Positions 1-7,005 of a DNA stretch of 13,595 nt are shown here, piece after piece. The notes beneath the pieces are model-generated. The model did not search any database, was not told where the DNA came from, and saw only the letters and a list, made by a program, of their open reading frames with translations. The position numbers and the translations under genes were made by a program. The stretch comes from CAYTOJ01 sp964439415. GTDB lineage: Bacteria > Pseudomonadota > Alphaproteobacteria > Rickettsiales > CAZAGG01. The stretch's first letter is position 1. Every line of letters starts with the position of its first letter. The stretch spans positions 1 to 13,595 of the forward strand of contig CAYTOJ010000047.1 in the NCBI GenBank assembly GCA_964439415.1. Reading direction: 5' to 3'.

Positions 1-28
1 TAGTAACTCACCAGGCGTGCTGGTCTGG

Positions 29-2275
29 ATGTACATTGCTTGTCTCCCCCACCGCGAGCATAGGGGGATTAAGGGGGGGGAATGTGTTGGCACTACCAGA
101 AGAAAAAAGGTTCCCCCCCCTAGCCCCCCCCGCAGGCGGTGGGGGAAGCCGAGAGGCAGTACCTATACCTGGGTAGTTACATCCCTTATAGCCATAGTGC
201 TGCTGTTAGTTCCGGTGCGGTTACAGGCTGCTGTGGTGCTGGATAGCGGGGAATATGGGCAGGCTCTGTTCATCAAGGGCGAACGTAAGGTTTATCCTAA
301 CGGGCGCGATGAAGCCATGTATGGTCTGCGTCTGGACTTGAAGGGTAAGTGGCTAACCTATTGGCAATACCCTGGTGATGCAGGGCTTCCGCTTAAAGCT
401 GAGTTATCTAACCTCAGTAATGCCTCATTAAAAGCGGATGTTTATTTTCCAACTCCCATGCGCATAGTGGAGGATTTCGGCCTGGAGGCGGTTGGTTATC
501 ATGGCCATGTGATTTTTCCGATAAAGATCAATACCGAAAATGCGGGCGTCGCATCTGGTGACATCAGTTTTCAGTTCATGGTATGTTCTGATATATGCAT
601 ACCGAAAAAACTCTCCGCCAGGTTTGAAAGCAGAAGGGATGAGATAACCGACCCCGGCGAGAAGGCGGTAATTGAGAATGCTATGGCTATTGTGCCGGGA
701 GAATCAGGCACGGCGACCATATATGATGTTCAGGTGATGGATAAAAATAAAATTCTGAAAGTTCTGGTTGAAACTGGCAGGGCTTTTAATAATCCCGATA
801 TTATAATAACTCCACCAGTTGGCCTCCGTTTTCCCAAGCCTGAAGTGATACTATCGGATGACAAACTGCTGGCTCTGTTCACATATAACTATGAGATTGC
901 TGGCCTGCAAAAAACATTTCAGGAATCTGATTTAAGCTTCCTACTGGTGGATGGCAAGCACTCGCAATTTCTGAAGCGTAGTGAAGGAAAAGCCGGAAAT
1001 AACCAGGTCATGGAAGCTGAAATAGCTAAAATGCTGAAGCGCCCGGTTGAGGAACCTGTCAGAAATACGCCGCTCAACAGTCCACCGCCGCAACCCAAAG
1101 AATACCCGATTATAGCCTATATGATTTTTGCCTTTGTGGGCGGTTTCATACTTAATTTCATGCCATGCGTATTGCCGGTATTATCAATAAAAGTGCTTAG
1201 CCTGGTTAAATTTGCAGGGCTGGAGCGGGCAAAGGCGCGAAAGAGCTTTTTATGGTCAGCCTTTGGTATAATCAGCGCATTTATGGCTATGGCTGTGTTG
1301 CTTGTAACATTAAAATCCCTGGGGGAGGCGGTTGGCTGGGGGCTGCAATTCCAGCAGCCTGGGTTTATTATATTCCTGATTGTGGTGCTTACGCTTTTTA
1401 CCGCCAATATGTGGGGCTTTTTTGAAATATGGCTGCCGCAAGCATTGGGCGGGTCTATTGAAAAAATGATTGAAGGTGGCAGGGGAGGGAATCTGGGGGC
1501 GTTCCTGACTGGCATATTCGCTATGATTCTGGCCACGCCCTGTACGGCTCCCTTCCTTGGTGTGGCGGTAAGTTTCGCTATTAGTTCCAACCCCCTGGTG
1601 ATACTGACTATTTTCTTCTGCATGGGGCTTGGGCTGGCCTATCCATACTTGGTGGTGGCGGCTTTCCCGCAAATAGCTACAATGCTGCCACGCCCGGGAG
1701 CATGGATGGAAAAATTCAAGCACCTGCTGGGATACCTGCTGCTGATTACCGTAGGTTGGCTGATATGGGTGCTTTCCATGCAGGTCAGTGTTAATCTGGC
1801 AGTAACTGTGCTGATAATGTCATGCGGTAGTCTGGCACTATTTGGCTTGCCGCAGGCGCATAAAATCCGCCTGCTGCATATTCTGCCGCTTGCGGCTTTC
1901 TTTGCCGTGATGCTGGTGGTGATTTTCTCCAAACCATCGGATAATGGCGAGTGGCAGGATTTTTCACAAAGCAAGCTGGAGCGTTATATAAATAACGGCC
2001 AGACTGTATTTGTGGATGTAACCGCTGACTGGTGTCTCACCTGCAAAGCGAATAAAGCTTTAGTTCTGAATACCCCTGAAATTAAAAAACTGTTCCGTGA
2101 TGAAGGGGTGGTTCTTCTGCGCGCTGATTACACCAATCATGACGATAACATCAGGCAATTTCTGGAATCCCACAACCGCTATGGCATACCGTTTAATGTG
2201 CTGTATAAATCCGGCGGTAAGCACATCTACCGGGAATTACTCACTAAAGACGAAGTGCTTGATAGTTTGCAGTAA
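29..2275 (+). CDS. dsbD: DsbD/ScsB-type thiol:disulfide interchange protein
   Basis: Inner-membrane protein that moves reducing power from cytoplasmic thioredoxin to periplasmic thiol proteins. Counting residues from a GTG at base 17 (752 aa), I see a hydrophobic signal segment at 51-72 ending in LQA, an N-terminal periplasmic domain with a CSDIC pair (C190/C194), and a multi-helix membrane domain from about 363 to 637. The membrane domain carries the two expected cysteines, MPCVLP (C384) and TPCTAP (C509). A C-terminal thioredoxin-like domain has WCLTC (C673/C676) and a GIPF cis-proline loop. The CSDIC form resembles ScsB-like members more than E. coli DsbD. The start is uncertain: the frame is open to the window edge, GTG 17 and ATG 29 both lack a clear Shine-Dalgarno, and no start codon lies between 29 and the signal segment. 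The residues before the signal are encoded by a palindromic repeat. Function sure; start not. Confidence 0.93.
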   Translation: MYIACLPHREHRGIKGGECVGTTRRKKVPPPSPPRRRWGKPRGSTYTWVVTSLIAIVLLLVPVRLQAAVVLDSGEYGQALFIKGERKVYPNGRDEAMYGLRLDLKGKWLTYWQYPGDAGLPLKAELSNLSNASLKADVYFPTPMRIVEDFGLEAVGYHGHVIFPIKINTENAGVASGDISFQFMVCSDICIPKKLSARFESRRDEITDPGEKAVIENAMAIVPGESGTATIYDVQVMDKNKILKVLVETGRAFNNPDIIITPPVGLRFPKPEVILSDDKLLALFTYNYEIAGLQKTFQESDLSFLLVDGKHSQFLKRSEGKAGNNQVMEAEIAKMLKRPVEEPVRNTPLNSPPPQPKEYPIIAYMIFAFVGGFILNFMPCVLPVLSIKVLSLVKFAGLERAKARKSFLWSAFGIISAFMAMAVLLVTLKSLGEAVGWGLQFQQPGFIIFLIVVLTLFTANMWGFFEIWLPQALGGSIEKMIEGGRGGNLGAFLTGIFAMILATPCTAPFLGVAVSFAISSNPLVILTIFFCMGLGLAYPYLVVAAFPQIATMLPRPGAWMEKFKHLLGYLLLITVGWLIWVLSMQVSVNLAVTVLIMSCGSLALFGLPQAHKIRLLHILPLAAFFAVMLVVIFSKPSDNGEWQDFSQSKLERYINNGQTVFVDVTADWCLTCKANKALVLNTPEIKKLFRDEGVVLLRADYTNHDDNIRQFLESHNRYGIPFNVLYKSGGKHIYRELLTKDEVLDSLQ
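38..150. repeat. GC-rich palindromic element inside dsbD 5' coding region
   Basis: Two arms of about 42-45 bases form an imperfect inverted repeat. The left arm (38-82) reads GCTT, CCCCCACCGC, a G run, then G8AA. The right arm (109-150) on the other strand reads GGCTT, CCCCCACCGC, a G run, CTA, then G8AA. Each arm is itself hairpin-like (C5 against G5), and about 26 bases separate them. The reading frame stays open through the element, which encodes a basic, proline-rich stretch before the signal peptide. It resembles dispersed palindromic elements of bacterial genomes, but no second full copy is present in this window, so repeat-family membership is inferred. Confidence 0.7.
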
Positions 2276-2317
2276 GGCTCAAATTCCGGAGGGCTTTAAG
2301 CACGTTTGAGACAATCT

Positions 2318-2470
2318 TCACAAAAGCTTCATTAAAACGCCCCCCCCCCGTAACACTTTTAAGCAATGAGTGCATTGTTTTATAGCTATTTTGATAGTTT
2401 TGATGAGGGTATCCTCCGTTTTATTTCCTTTGGCCTTCAGGTCATGGGATATATTTGGTTGTGCCCTCAT
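2318..2470 (-). CDS. Possible 50-residue ORF with ideal ribosome-binding site
   Basis: On the - strand AAGGAGG (complement of 2476-2482) lies 5 bases before an ATG at 2470-2468, and the frame stays open for 50 codons to a TGA at 2318-2320. The product starts MRAQPNISHDLK, is basic and mostly hydrophilic, and contains a CTHC pair. Its 3' part runs through a tract of ten G residues (complement of 2340-2349), so a one-base slip would change the last residues; one extra G would open the frame towards the end of dsbD. I do not recognise the protein. It overlaps the nested inverted repeat and is antisense to any + strand leader, and no convincing promoter is seen, so it may be a chance ORF. Confidence 0.25.
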   Translation of the reverse strand: MRAQPNISHDLKAKGNKTEDTLIKTIKIAIKQCTHCLKVLRGGGVLMKLL

Positions 2471-2495
2471 CAAAACCTCCTTGGTGGCTATAAAA
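2378..2495. repeat. Nested inverted repeat (9 bp outside, 13 bp inside)
   Basis: TTTTATAGC (2378-2386) is the exact complement of GCTATAAAA (2487-2495), and inside it GTTTTGATGAGGG (2397-2409) exactly matches CCCTCATCAAAAC (2464-2476). The two stems are separated by 10 bases on each side, giving a symmetric internal loop; the apical region is 54 bases. As a + strand RNA, the right internal loop carries CTCCTT (2477-2482), complementary to the AAGGAG at 2509-2514 in front of the small ORF at 2525. It could be a structured leader RNA or a DNA element. On the - strand the same bases hold a Shine-Dalgarno and start codon for a 50-residue ORF. Confidence 0.7.
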
Positions 2496-2524
2496 TAATA
2501 AAAAAAGAAAGGAGAGACAGAAAA

Positions 2525-2626
2525 ATGGGTACACCGCCACGATGCCTGCTCGTGGCCTGCGCACTATGCGCAGTGCCACTAGTAGTCATCATCCTCGCAA
2601 CCCAGGCATACAGACTGTTCGTTTAG
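2525..2626 (+). CDS. Possible 33-residue membrane or leader peptide
   Basis: An ATG at 2525 follows AAAGGAGAG (2508-2516), about 10 bases from the GGAG core, and opens a 33-codon frame ending at TAG 2624-2626. The peptide begins MGTPPR, then has one hydrophobic stretch of about 20 residues with two cysteines and ends AYRLFV. A longer in-frame ATG at 2366 exists but lacks this ribosome site. Codons are unusually rich in C-ending choices (ctc, gtc, atc, acc, ttc) compared with neighbouring genes, and the DNA is packed with hairpins, so base composition may reflect RNA structure rather than coding. It could be a leader peptide for secE, a type I toxin-like peptide, or not translated. No homologue is recognised. 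Confidence 0.35.
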   Translation: MGTPPRCLLVACALCAVPLVVIILATQAYRLFV

Positions 2627-2639
2627 TCTGATGCCTGGG
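2536..2639 (+). ncRNA. Chain of strong hairpins upstream of the terminator
   Basis: GCCACGA (2536-2542) pairs with TCGTGGC (2550-2556). A competing stem joins GTGGCCTGCGCA (2552-2563) to TGCGCAG-t-GCCAC (2567-2579) with a 3-base loop and one bulge. A third joins CCCAGGCAT-a-CAGACT (2601-2616) to AGTCTGATGCCTGGG (2625-2639): 15 pairs, one bulged A, 8-base loop. These precede a terminator hairpin with only two bases between. Two of the stems exclude each other. The density suggests a structured RNA or attenuator. I tested it mentally against SRP RNA, tmRNA, RNase P RNA and tRNA signatures and found none; 6S RNA could not be judged. Confidence 0.45.
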
Positions 2640-2641
2640 CA

Positions 2642-2685
2642 GGGTGGATCTCTGGTTTGACCAACCAGGGTTCCACCCGTTTTTT
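2642..2685 (+). terminator. Intrinsic terminator before secE
   Basis: GGGTGGA (2642-2648) pairs with TCCACCC (2672-2678), and CTGGTT (2652-2657) with AACCAG (2663-2668), around a 5-base loop and a 3x3 internal loop. A G and six T residues follow (2680-2685). This is a classical rho-independent terminator reading rightward, ending the transcript of the structured region and probably separating dsbD from secE, or acting as an attenuator of secE. Confidence 0.85.
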
Positions 2686-2748
2686 ATGCCCCCCTGCTGT
2701 TGGGGGTAAGTTAATACCTCTTGACAAACGCCTGTTGGATCAGCACTT

Positions 2749-3000
2749 ATGCTTGATATGATGTTCAAGACTATGTCCACACCTGTTAAAACCACTCCAG
2801 TTAAAACCAAAAAGAACTTCTCCCCGGCGGAGATGGTTCGGCAAGTAAAGCAGGAAATCAAACGCATTTCCTGGCCAAGCCGTAAGGAAACTGGCCTTTC
2901 CACCCTTATGGTGGCGGTGCTGGTGATTATATCCTCCATCTTTTTCCTAACCGTGGATTCATTGATATCCTGGGTGATAAAAATGTTTTTAAGCTTATAG
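2749..3000 (+). CDS. secE: Preprotein translocase subunit SecE
   Basis: Small single-pass subunit of the SecYEG channel that clamps SecY in the inner membrane. The product has the family hallmarks: an amphipathic stretch (FSPAEMVRQVKQEIKRI) followed by SWPSRKET at about 41-48, then one transmembrane segment of about 25 residues and a short hydrophobic end. From the ATG at 2749 it has 83 residues; ATG 2773 gives 75, nearer the usual length for alphaproteobacteria. None of the starts has a strong Shine-Dalgarno. The N-terminus has a perfect tandem TPVKT-TPVKT (bases 2779-2808). A TTGACA lies at 2721-2726 but no well-spaced -10 goes with it. The usual neighbours (tRNA-Trp before, nusG after) are absent; hflX follows after 11 bases. 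Confidence 0.93.
   Translation: MLDMMFKTMSTPVKTTPVKTKKNFSPAEMVRQVKQEIKRISWPSRKETGLSTLMVAVLVIISSIFFLTVDSLISWVIKMFLSL
2779..2808 (+). repeat. Tandem 15-base repeat in secE 5' end
   Basis: Two adjacent 15-base units, identical at 13 positions, each encode TPVKT in the non-conserved N-terminal tail of SecE. This looks like a recent small duplication in a region free to vary. Confidence 0.8.
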
Positions 3001-3011
3001 CAAACCTCAAT

Positions 3012-4280
3012 TTGACCAATGCTTTAATTTTAATACCCGTTTTTACTTCCCGCAGTAAGGCCGCAAATCGCAGCCTGGAGGGAAGGGGTAGGGAAGCGGA
3101 GGGTCTGGCATTATCCATTTCCCTGAATATCGCTGCGGTATTGCCTGTAAAAATCATCACCCCTAAACCATCCACGCTTTTTGGTGAAGGTAAAGTGCGG
3201 GAAATCGAAACCCTTGTAACCGCTCATGCCATTGGCCTGGTAATTGTGGACGGAGCTTTAAGCCCCATCCAGCAGCGCAACCTGGAGAAAAGCTGGAACT
3301 GTAAAGTAATCGACCGCACTGCACTGATACTTGAAATATTCGGCGAACGCGCCCAAACCGCAGAGGGCAAGTTGCAGGTTGAACTCGCGGCCTTGAATTA
3401 CCAGAAAAGCCGGTTAGTCCGCAGTTGGACTCACCTGGAGCGGCAGCGCGGGGGCTTCGGCTTCTTAGGCGGCCCGGGGGAGACTCAGTTGGAGGTGGAC
3501 AAGCGCATAATCCGCACACGTATCAGCACACTGGAGAGGGATTTAGAAACAGTCCGGCGTACCCGCGCCCTGCACCGGGCAAAAAGGCGGAAGAATAATA
3601 TCCCGGTTATCGCTCTGGTTGGTTATACCAACTCGGGCAAATCCACATTATTCAATGCGCTAACCAGTGCCGGAACTTATGCCGCGAACAAGCTATTTGC
3701 CACGCTTGACCCCGCCATGCGCTCCATTAAACTCCCCTCAGGCCAGGAGGTTATAATTTCAGATACCGTAGGTTTTGTCTCCAACCTGCCAACTGAACTG
3801 ATTGCGGCTTTCCGCGCCACGCTGGAGGAAGTAAGCGAGGCGGACTTGATAGTGCATGTGCGTGATGTTCATCACCATGAATCAGCGGAGCAAAAGGCGG
3901 ATGTGCTTAGTGTGCTGAAAAGCCTGAACCTGGAGGATAAACTGAATACCAGTTACCTGGAAGTTCTCAATAAGGTTGACCTGCTAGGCGATGATGAGCA
4001 GCAGGCACTGCTGACAAATGAAAATCAGATAGCAGTATCTGCCCTGCACGGCCTGAACCTTGATGCTTTCCTGAGTGCGCTGGATGCCAGACTCACCGCC
4101 CCCATGCAAACAGCCAGTATCAGTATAAGCGCAGTCAATGGCCGTACCATCGCCTGGATAAAAGCCAACTGCCGGATACTGGAAGAAACCAGAACGGATG
4201 ATTTAATCACATTCAACCTGCAAGCCGCACCGAGAATAATTGAGCAACTTACCAGGGAGTCGGAGTGCAGTCCATTATAA
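3012..4280 (+). CDS. hflX: GTPase HflX (ribosome-associated, ribosome rescue)
   Basis: HflX binds the 50S subunit and splits stalled or heat-damaged 70S ribosomes using GTP. The 422-residue product has the HflX N-terminal domain with the conserved run DGALSPIQQRNLEK (80-93) and VIDRTALILEIF (99-110), and the glycine-rich linker GGFGFLGGPGETQLE (147-161). The G domain has GYTNSGKST (204-212), FATLDP (229-234), DTVGF (251-255), NKVD (320-323) and SALHG (343-347). It starts at TTG 3012, chosen because the family's first strand (ALILIPV) begins immediately after; there is no strong Shine-Dalgarno, which fits low or coupled translation 11 bases after secE. Length is normal for the family. It converges with murF, whose stop is 29 bases beyond. 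Confidence 0.96.
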   Translation: MTNALILIPVFTSRSKAANRSLEGRGREAEGLALSISLNIAAVLPVKIITPKPSTLFGEGKVREIETLVTAHAIGLVIVDGALSPIQQRNLEKSWNCKVIDRTALILEIFGERAQTAEGKLQVELAALNYQKSRLVRSWTHLERQRGGFGFLGGPGETQLEVDKRIIRTRISTLERDLETVRRTRALHRAKRRKNNIPVIALVGYTNSGKSTLFNALTSAGTYAANKLFATLDPAMRSIKLPSGQEVIISDTVGFVSNLPTELIAAFRATLEEVSEADLIVHVRDVHHHESAEQKADVLSVLKSLNLEDKLNTSYLEVLNKVDLLGDDEQQALLTNENQIAVSALHGLNLDAFLSALDARLTAPMQTASISISAVNGRTIAWIKANCRILEETRTDDLITFNLQAAPRIIEQLTRESECSPL

Positions 4281-4309
4281 GCTGGAGGCTGAAGATAATA
4301 AAATGATTA

Positions 4310-5695
4310 TCAGGTAAAAGGATCAACTTGTAACTCCTTAGCTGATAATAATTTAGATGCTATCCTGTGCACCTGGCTGCCATGGGAGCCTTTAATTAAG
4401 ATATTGTCGTCTGAATTTGCCTTTAAAATTAACACGTTATACGCTTTCTGCCAATCTTCAGTATGGCATTTATCCACATGCTCAGGCAGGTAAGAGAACA
4501 GGTTTTTCATAAGTTCTCCACAGGTTATCACCAGGTTTATCCCGGCTTTATCCACGTATACCGCGAGTTCTTTATGGAAAGCGGGGGCGTCCACTCCCAG
4601 TTCCAGCATATCTCCTAAAACTGCTACTTTTCTACCTTTCCGATCTTTCATAGCCAGAAGTGCTGCTTTCATTGATGCAGGGCTGGCGTTATAGCTATCG
4701 TCAATAACCGTGAATCCGGTTCCATCCGGCAGTTCGCAGGTAATTTCCACTCCCCTGCCGCTGCCATCCTTAAATTCAGCTAATTTTTCTGCTGCTGCCA
4801 ATGGATTTAGATTAAAAGCACTAACCGCTGCCAGAGCAGCCAGAGCGTTCAGTGCCTGATGGATATAGCGGCTGTTTAAGGCAAAGGTTGTTTCCTTACC
4901 ATAAACGGCTGCCTGCACTATATTATCATTAAATGATAGAAGCCTTATGCTGGAACCCGCATCGGCTCCGAAACTTATAATCCGGCTTACTCCAACACTT
5001 TCAGCTTTCTGCTTAAGGTATGAATAATAAGCATTATCTGTATTAAGAACTGCTGCAATGCGCGGCAGAAAAATCTCCGCCTTGGCATCAGCTATTTGTG
5101 TGAGTGATTGGAAAAATTCCAGATGCACGGCTTCCACCCCGGTTATCACTGCAACATTCGGCTTTGCTATCTGGGTCAGGGCTGTAATTTCCCCGGCGTG
5201 ATTCATACCCATTTCCAGTATGGCGAACTCAGCATCCTGACTTAAGTTCACCAGGTTAAGTGGTAGACCGATATGGTTATTATAATTGCCACGGCTGGCA
5301 AAAGTTGCCCCAAAAGCTGAGAAGGCAAGGGCGCAAAGCTCCTTAACACTGGTTTTTCCGACGCTGCCGGTTATGCCAGCTACCTTGCCTGTAAATTCAG
5401 CACGGGCAAACCTGGCCATGGCAGTCAGAGCCTCCAGGCCATCAGCCACTACTATCTGTTTATCCTGCGGTATTTCAGCAATATATTTGCTTACAATTGC
5501 CAGATCCGTACCATTTGCTATGGCTTGAACAGCAAAGTCTGAGCCGTCAAACTTTTCGCCCCTGATGCCAATAAAAATGCCACCCGGGTTTACTTTTCTA
5601 CTGTCTATCTCCACCCCGGTATAGGTTTTGGTGGAAATTTCTTCAGGTAGGCCTAAGGCATTGCGCACCTCACCTAAACGCCAGATTCTCACCAC
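4310..5695 (-). CDS. murF: UDP-MurNAc-tripeptide:D-Ala-D-Ala ligase MurF
   Basis: Cytoplasmic Mur ligase that adds D-alanyl-D-alanine to the UDP-MurNAc tripeptide using ATP, the last cytosolic step of the pentapeptide precursor. Over 461 residues I see the N-terminal substrate domain (VEIDSRKVNPGGIFIGIRG), the P-loop GITGSVGKTS (107-116), GNYNNHIGLPL (137-147), EMGMNHAGEI (161-170), the presumed carbamylated lysine in DAKAEIF (near 205), DDSYNASP (332-339) and LGDMLELG (360-367). One variation is GVEAVHLEFF where many relatives have a form with NIGPAHLE. It starts at GTG 5695 (a second GTG follows directly), 25 bases after the rpoH stop, so it is probably co-transcribed with rpoH. The murE, mraY and murD neighbours common elsewhere are missing. 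Confidence 0.96.
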   Translation of the reverse strand: MVRIWRLGEVRNALGLPEEISTKTYTGVEIDSRKVNPGGIFIGIRGEKFDGSDFAVQAIANGTDLAIVSKYIAEIPQDKQIVVADGLEALTAMARFARAEFTGKVAGITGSVGKTSVKELCALAFSAFGATFASRGNYNNHIGLPLNLVNLSQDAEFAILEMGMNHAGEITALTQIAKPNVAVITGVEAVHLEFFQSLTQIADAKAEIFLPRIAAVLNTDNAYYSYLKQKAESVGVSRIISFGADAGSSIRLLSFNDNIVQAAVYGKETTFALNSRYIHQALNALAALAAVSAFNLNPLAAAEKLAEFKDGSGRGVEITCELPDGTGFTVIDDSYNASPASMKAALLAMKDRKGRKVAVLGDMLELGVDAPAFHKELAVYVDKAGINLVITCGELMKNLFSYLPEHVDKCHTEDWQKAYNVLILKANSDDNILIKGSHGSQVHRIASKLLSAKELQVDPFT

Positions 5696-5720
5696 GCCCC
5701 ATCTGATTTCTTGTGTCTTA

Positions 5721-6590
5721 TCAAGCAGCTTTACTGCTTATAATAAAGTTTTGCACCTTTTCAAACGCTTTGGCTTCTATCTGCCTGACACGTTCCTTGG
5801 AAATGTCATACTGTTTGCTGACCTCATCCAGGGTATTGGGTTTATCCAACAGACGGCGCTGGATTAAAATATCCCGCTCCCTATCATTCAGCGAATCTAC
5901 TGCCTTGCGGAATAATAGGCGGCGATTGCCGTTCTCCTGCCGTTCCAGAAGTTGCTGCTCCTGCGAGGCTGCAGGTTCCACCAGAAAATCCTGAAATTCA
6001 TCTTCACTGTCATGGGCAATTGCGCGGTTAAGATATTGATCGCCACCGTAGGAAATACGCTGATCCATATCTATTACTTCTTCACTACTTACATTAAGGG
6101 CGGAGGCGATTTTAGCCACCTGAATCGGCCCCATAACTCCACCGTTATCGCCCATAATGCGGTTTTTCAGCTTACGCAGATTAAAAAACAAACGCTTCTG
6201 TGCCGCAGATGTACCAAACTTCACCAGCGACCATGATTTTAAAACAAACTCCTGAATCGATGCCTTAATCCACCACATAGCGTATGTGGAAAGGCGAAAA
6301 CCTCTGTCAGGGTCAAACTTTTTGACCGCCTGCATCAGCCCGATATTACCTTCTGCGATTAAGTCTCCTATCGGCAGGCCATAGCCCTTAAACCCAAGTG
6401 CTATTTTGTACACCAGTCGCAAATGACTTGTAACCAGGCGGTGAGCCGCTGAAATATCACCAAAATCGCGAAAATCACGGGCAAGTTTCTGTTCCTCCCG
6501 TTGATCCAGAATTGGAAACTTCTTAATCTCCATTAGATAACGCCTGAGTCCATCTGCGGGAGATAATACTTGGAGAGCCATTCCTGTCAT
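5721..6590 (-). CDS. rpoH: RNA polymerase heat-shock sigma factor RpoH (sigma-32)
   Basis: Directs RNA polymerase to heat-shock promoters. The 289-residue product starts with LSPADGLRRYLMEIKKFPIL, typical of alphaproteobacterial RpoH. Region 2 has GDLIAEGNIGLMQAVKKFDP (75-94) and the aromatic STYAMWWIKASIQEFV (101-116). The diagnostic RpoH box is present as QKRLFFNLR (131-139). Region 4.2 carries the helix-turn-helix LDEVSKQYDISKERVRQIE (254-272). ATG 6590 was chosen because GCAGG lies about 6 bases upstream; the next ATG, three codons on, has no room for a ribosome site. A well-formed promoter sits about 65-90 bases upstream. murF follows closely. Confidence 0.96.
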   Translation of the reverse strand: MTGMALQVLSPADGLRRYLMEIKKFPILDQREEQKLARDFRDFGDISAAHRLVTSHLRLVYKIALGFKGYGLPIGDLIAEGNIGLMQAVKKFDPDRGFRLSTYAMWWIKASIQEFVLKSWSLVKFGTSAAQKRLFFNLRKLKNRIMGDNGGVMGPIQVAKIASALNVSSEEVIDMDQRISYGGDQYLNRAIAHDSEDEFQDFLVEPAASQEQQLLERQENGNRRLLFRKAVDSLNDRERDILIQRRLLDKPNTLDEVSKQYDISKERVRQIEAKAFEKVQNFIISSKAA

Positions 6591-7005
6591 TTAAAACCTG
6601 CTAATACTTCATTTTGAGTTTGGTATAAAACACTATTTTAGTACAGGAATATAATTATAGTGCGATCCACGCCATTTTCAAGATACACGTGTCACAGATT
6701 TTTCAGGAAAATTACAGGCAGTGAAGACTTTGCAATCGAGAGCATCCGCAATGCCCTGTATTGCATGAATATTCGTTTTTTTATCAATCTAGGTATTGTA
6801 AGAGCAAAAATATATGATAGAGATTTGTATTCTTAAAGACTAATTACCTGGTTATCATAATAATGGTTTTTAAGAAAGCGGTAAGATTAAAACTGTTTAA
6901 AAGTCATGTTTTAAGTTATTTTCCGCAATTTAATAATTCTGGCTGTGCCTGGTTGTCCCTGTTGAGGGTTCCGGAGTAGAGCCTGGTAATCTTGATGGTG
7001 TAATT
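6591..7005. other. Non-coding divergent region between rpoH and rpsT
   Basis: About 415 AT-rich bases with no convincing ORF. The left part holds the rpoH promoter. At 6743-6767 CAT-cc-GCAAT pairs with ATTGC-ATG around a 7-base loop, and seven T residues follow at 6776-6782, a weak terminator-like signal reading rightward. TTAAAAC and GTTTTAA form a 7-base inverted pair around 6887-6915. A loose TTAAAG...CATAAT at about 6834-6863 could serve rpsT. I looked for DnaA boxes (TTATNCACA, both strands) and found none, so nothing shows this to be the origin. Confidence 0.5.
6654..6681 (-). promoter_or_regulatory. Promoter of rpoH
   Basis: On the - strand TTGAAA (6681-6676) and TATAAT (6659-6654) are 16 bases apart, a near-consensus sigma-70 promoter, giving a predicted start near 6647 and a 5' leader of about 57 bases. 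The -35 is preceded by C, making CTTGAAA, which is also the sigma-32 -35 consensus, so self-activation by RpoH is possible; the downstream half is a sigma-70 box rather than a sigma-32 one. Confidence 0.55.

Noticed and set aside
1117..1723. Two long antisense frames over the dsbD membrane domain
   Set aside because: Both overlap conserved DsbD coding sequence and each other and show no recognisable domain.
2366..2626. 86-residue version of the small ORF before secE
   Set aside because: The first 53 codons run through the nested inverted repeat and the upstream ATG has no ribosome site; the ATG at 2525 has one.
2276..2748. tRNA-Trp, SRP RNA or tmRNA gene before secE
   Set aside because: No cloverleaf, no T-loop GTTCGANNC and none of the conserved SRP or tmRNA sequences are present.
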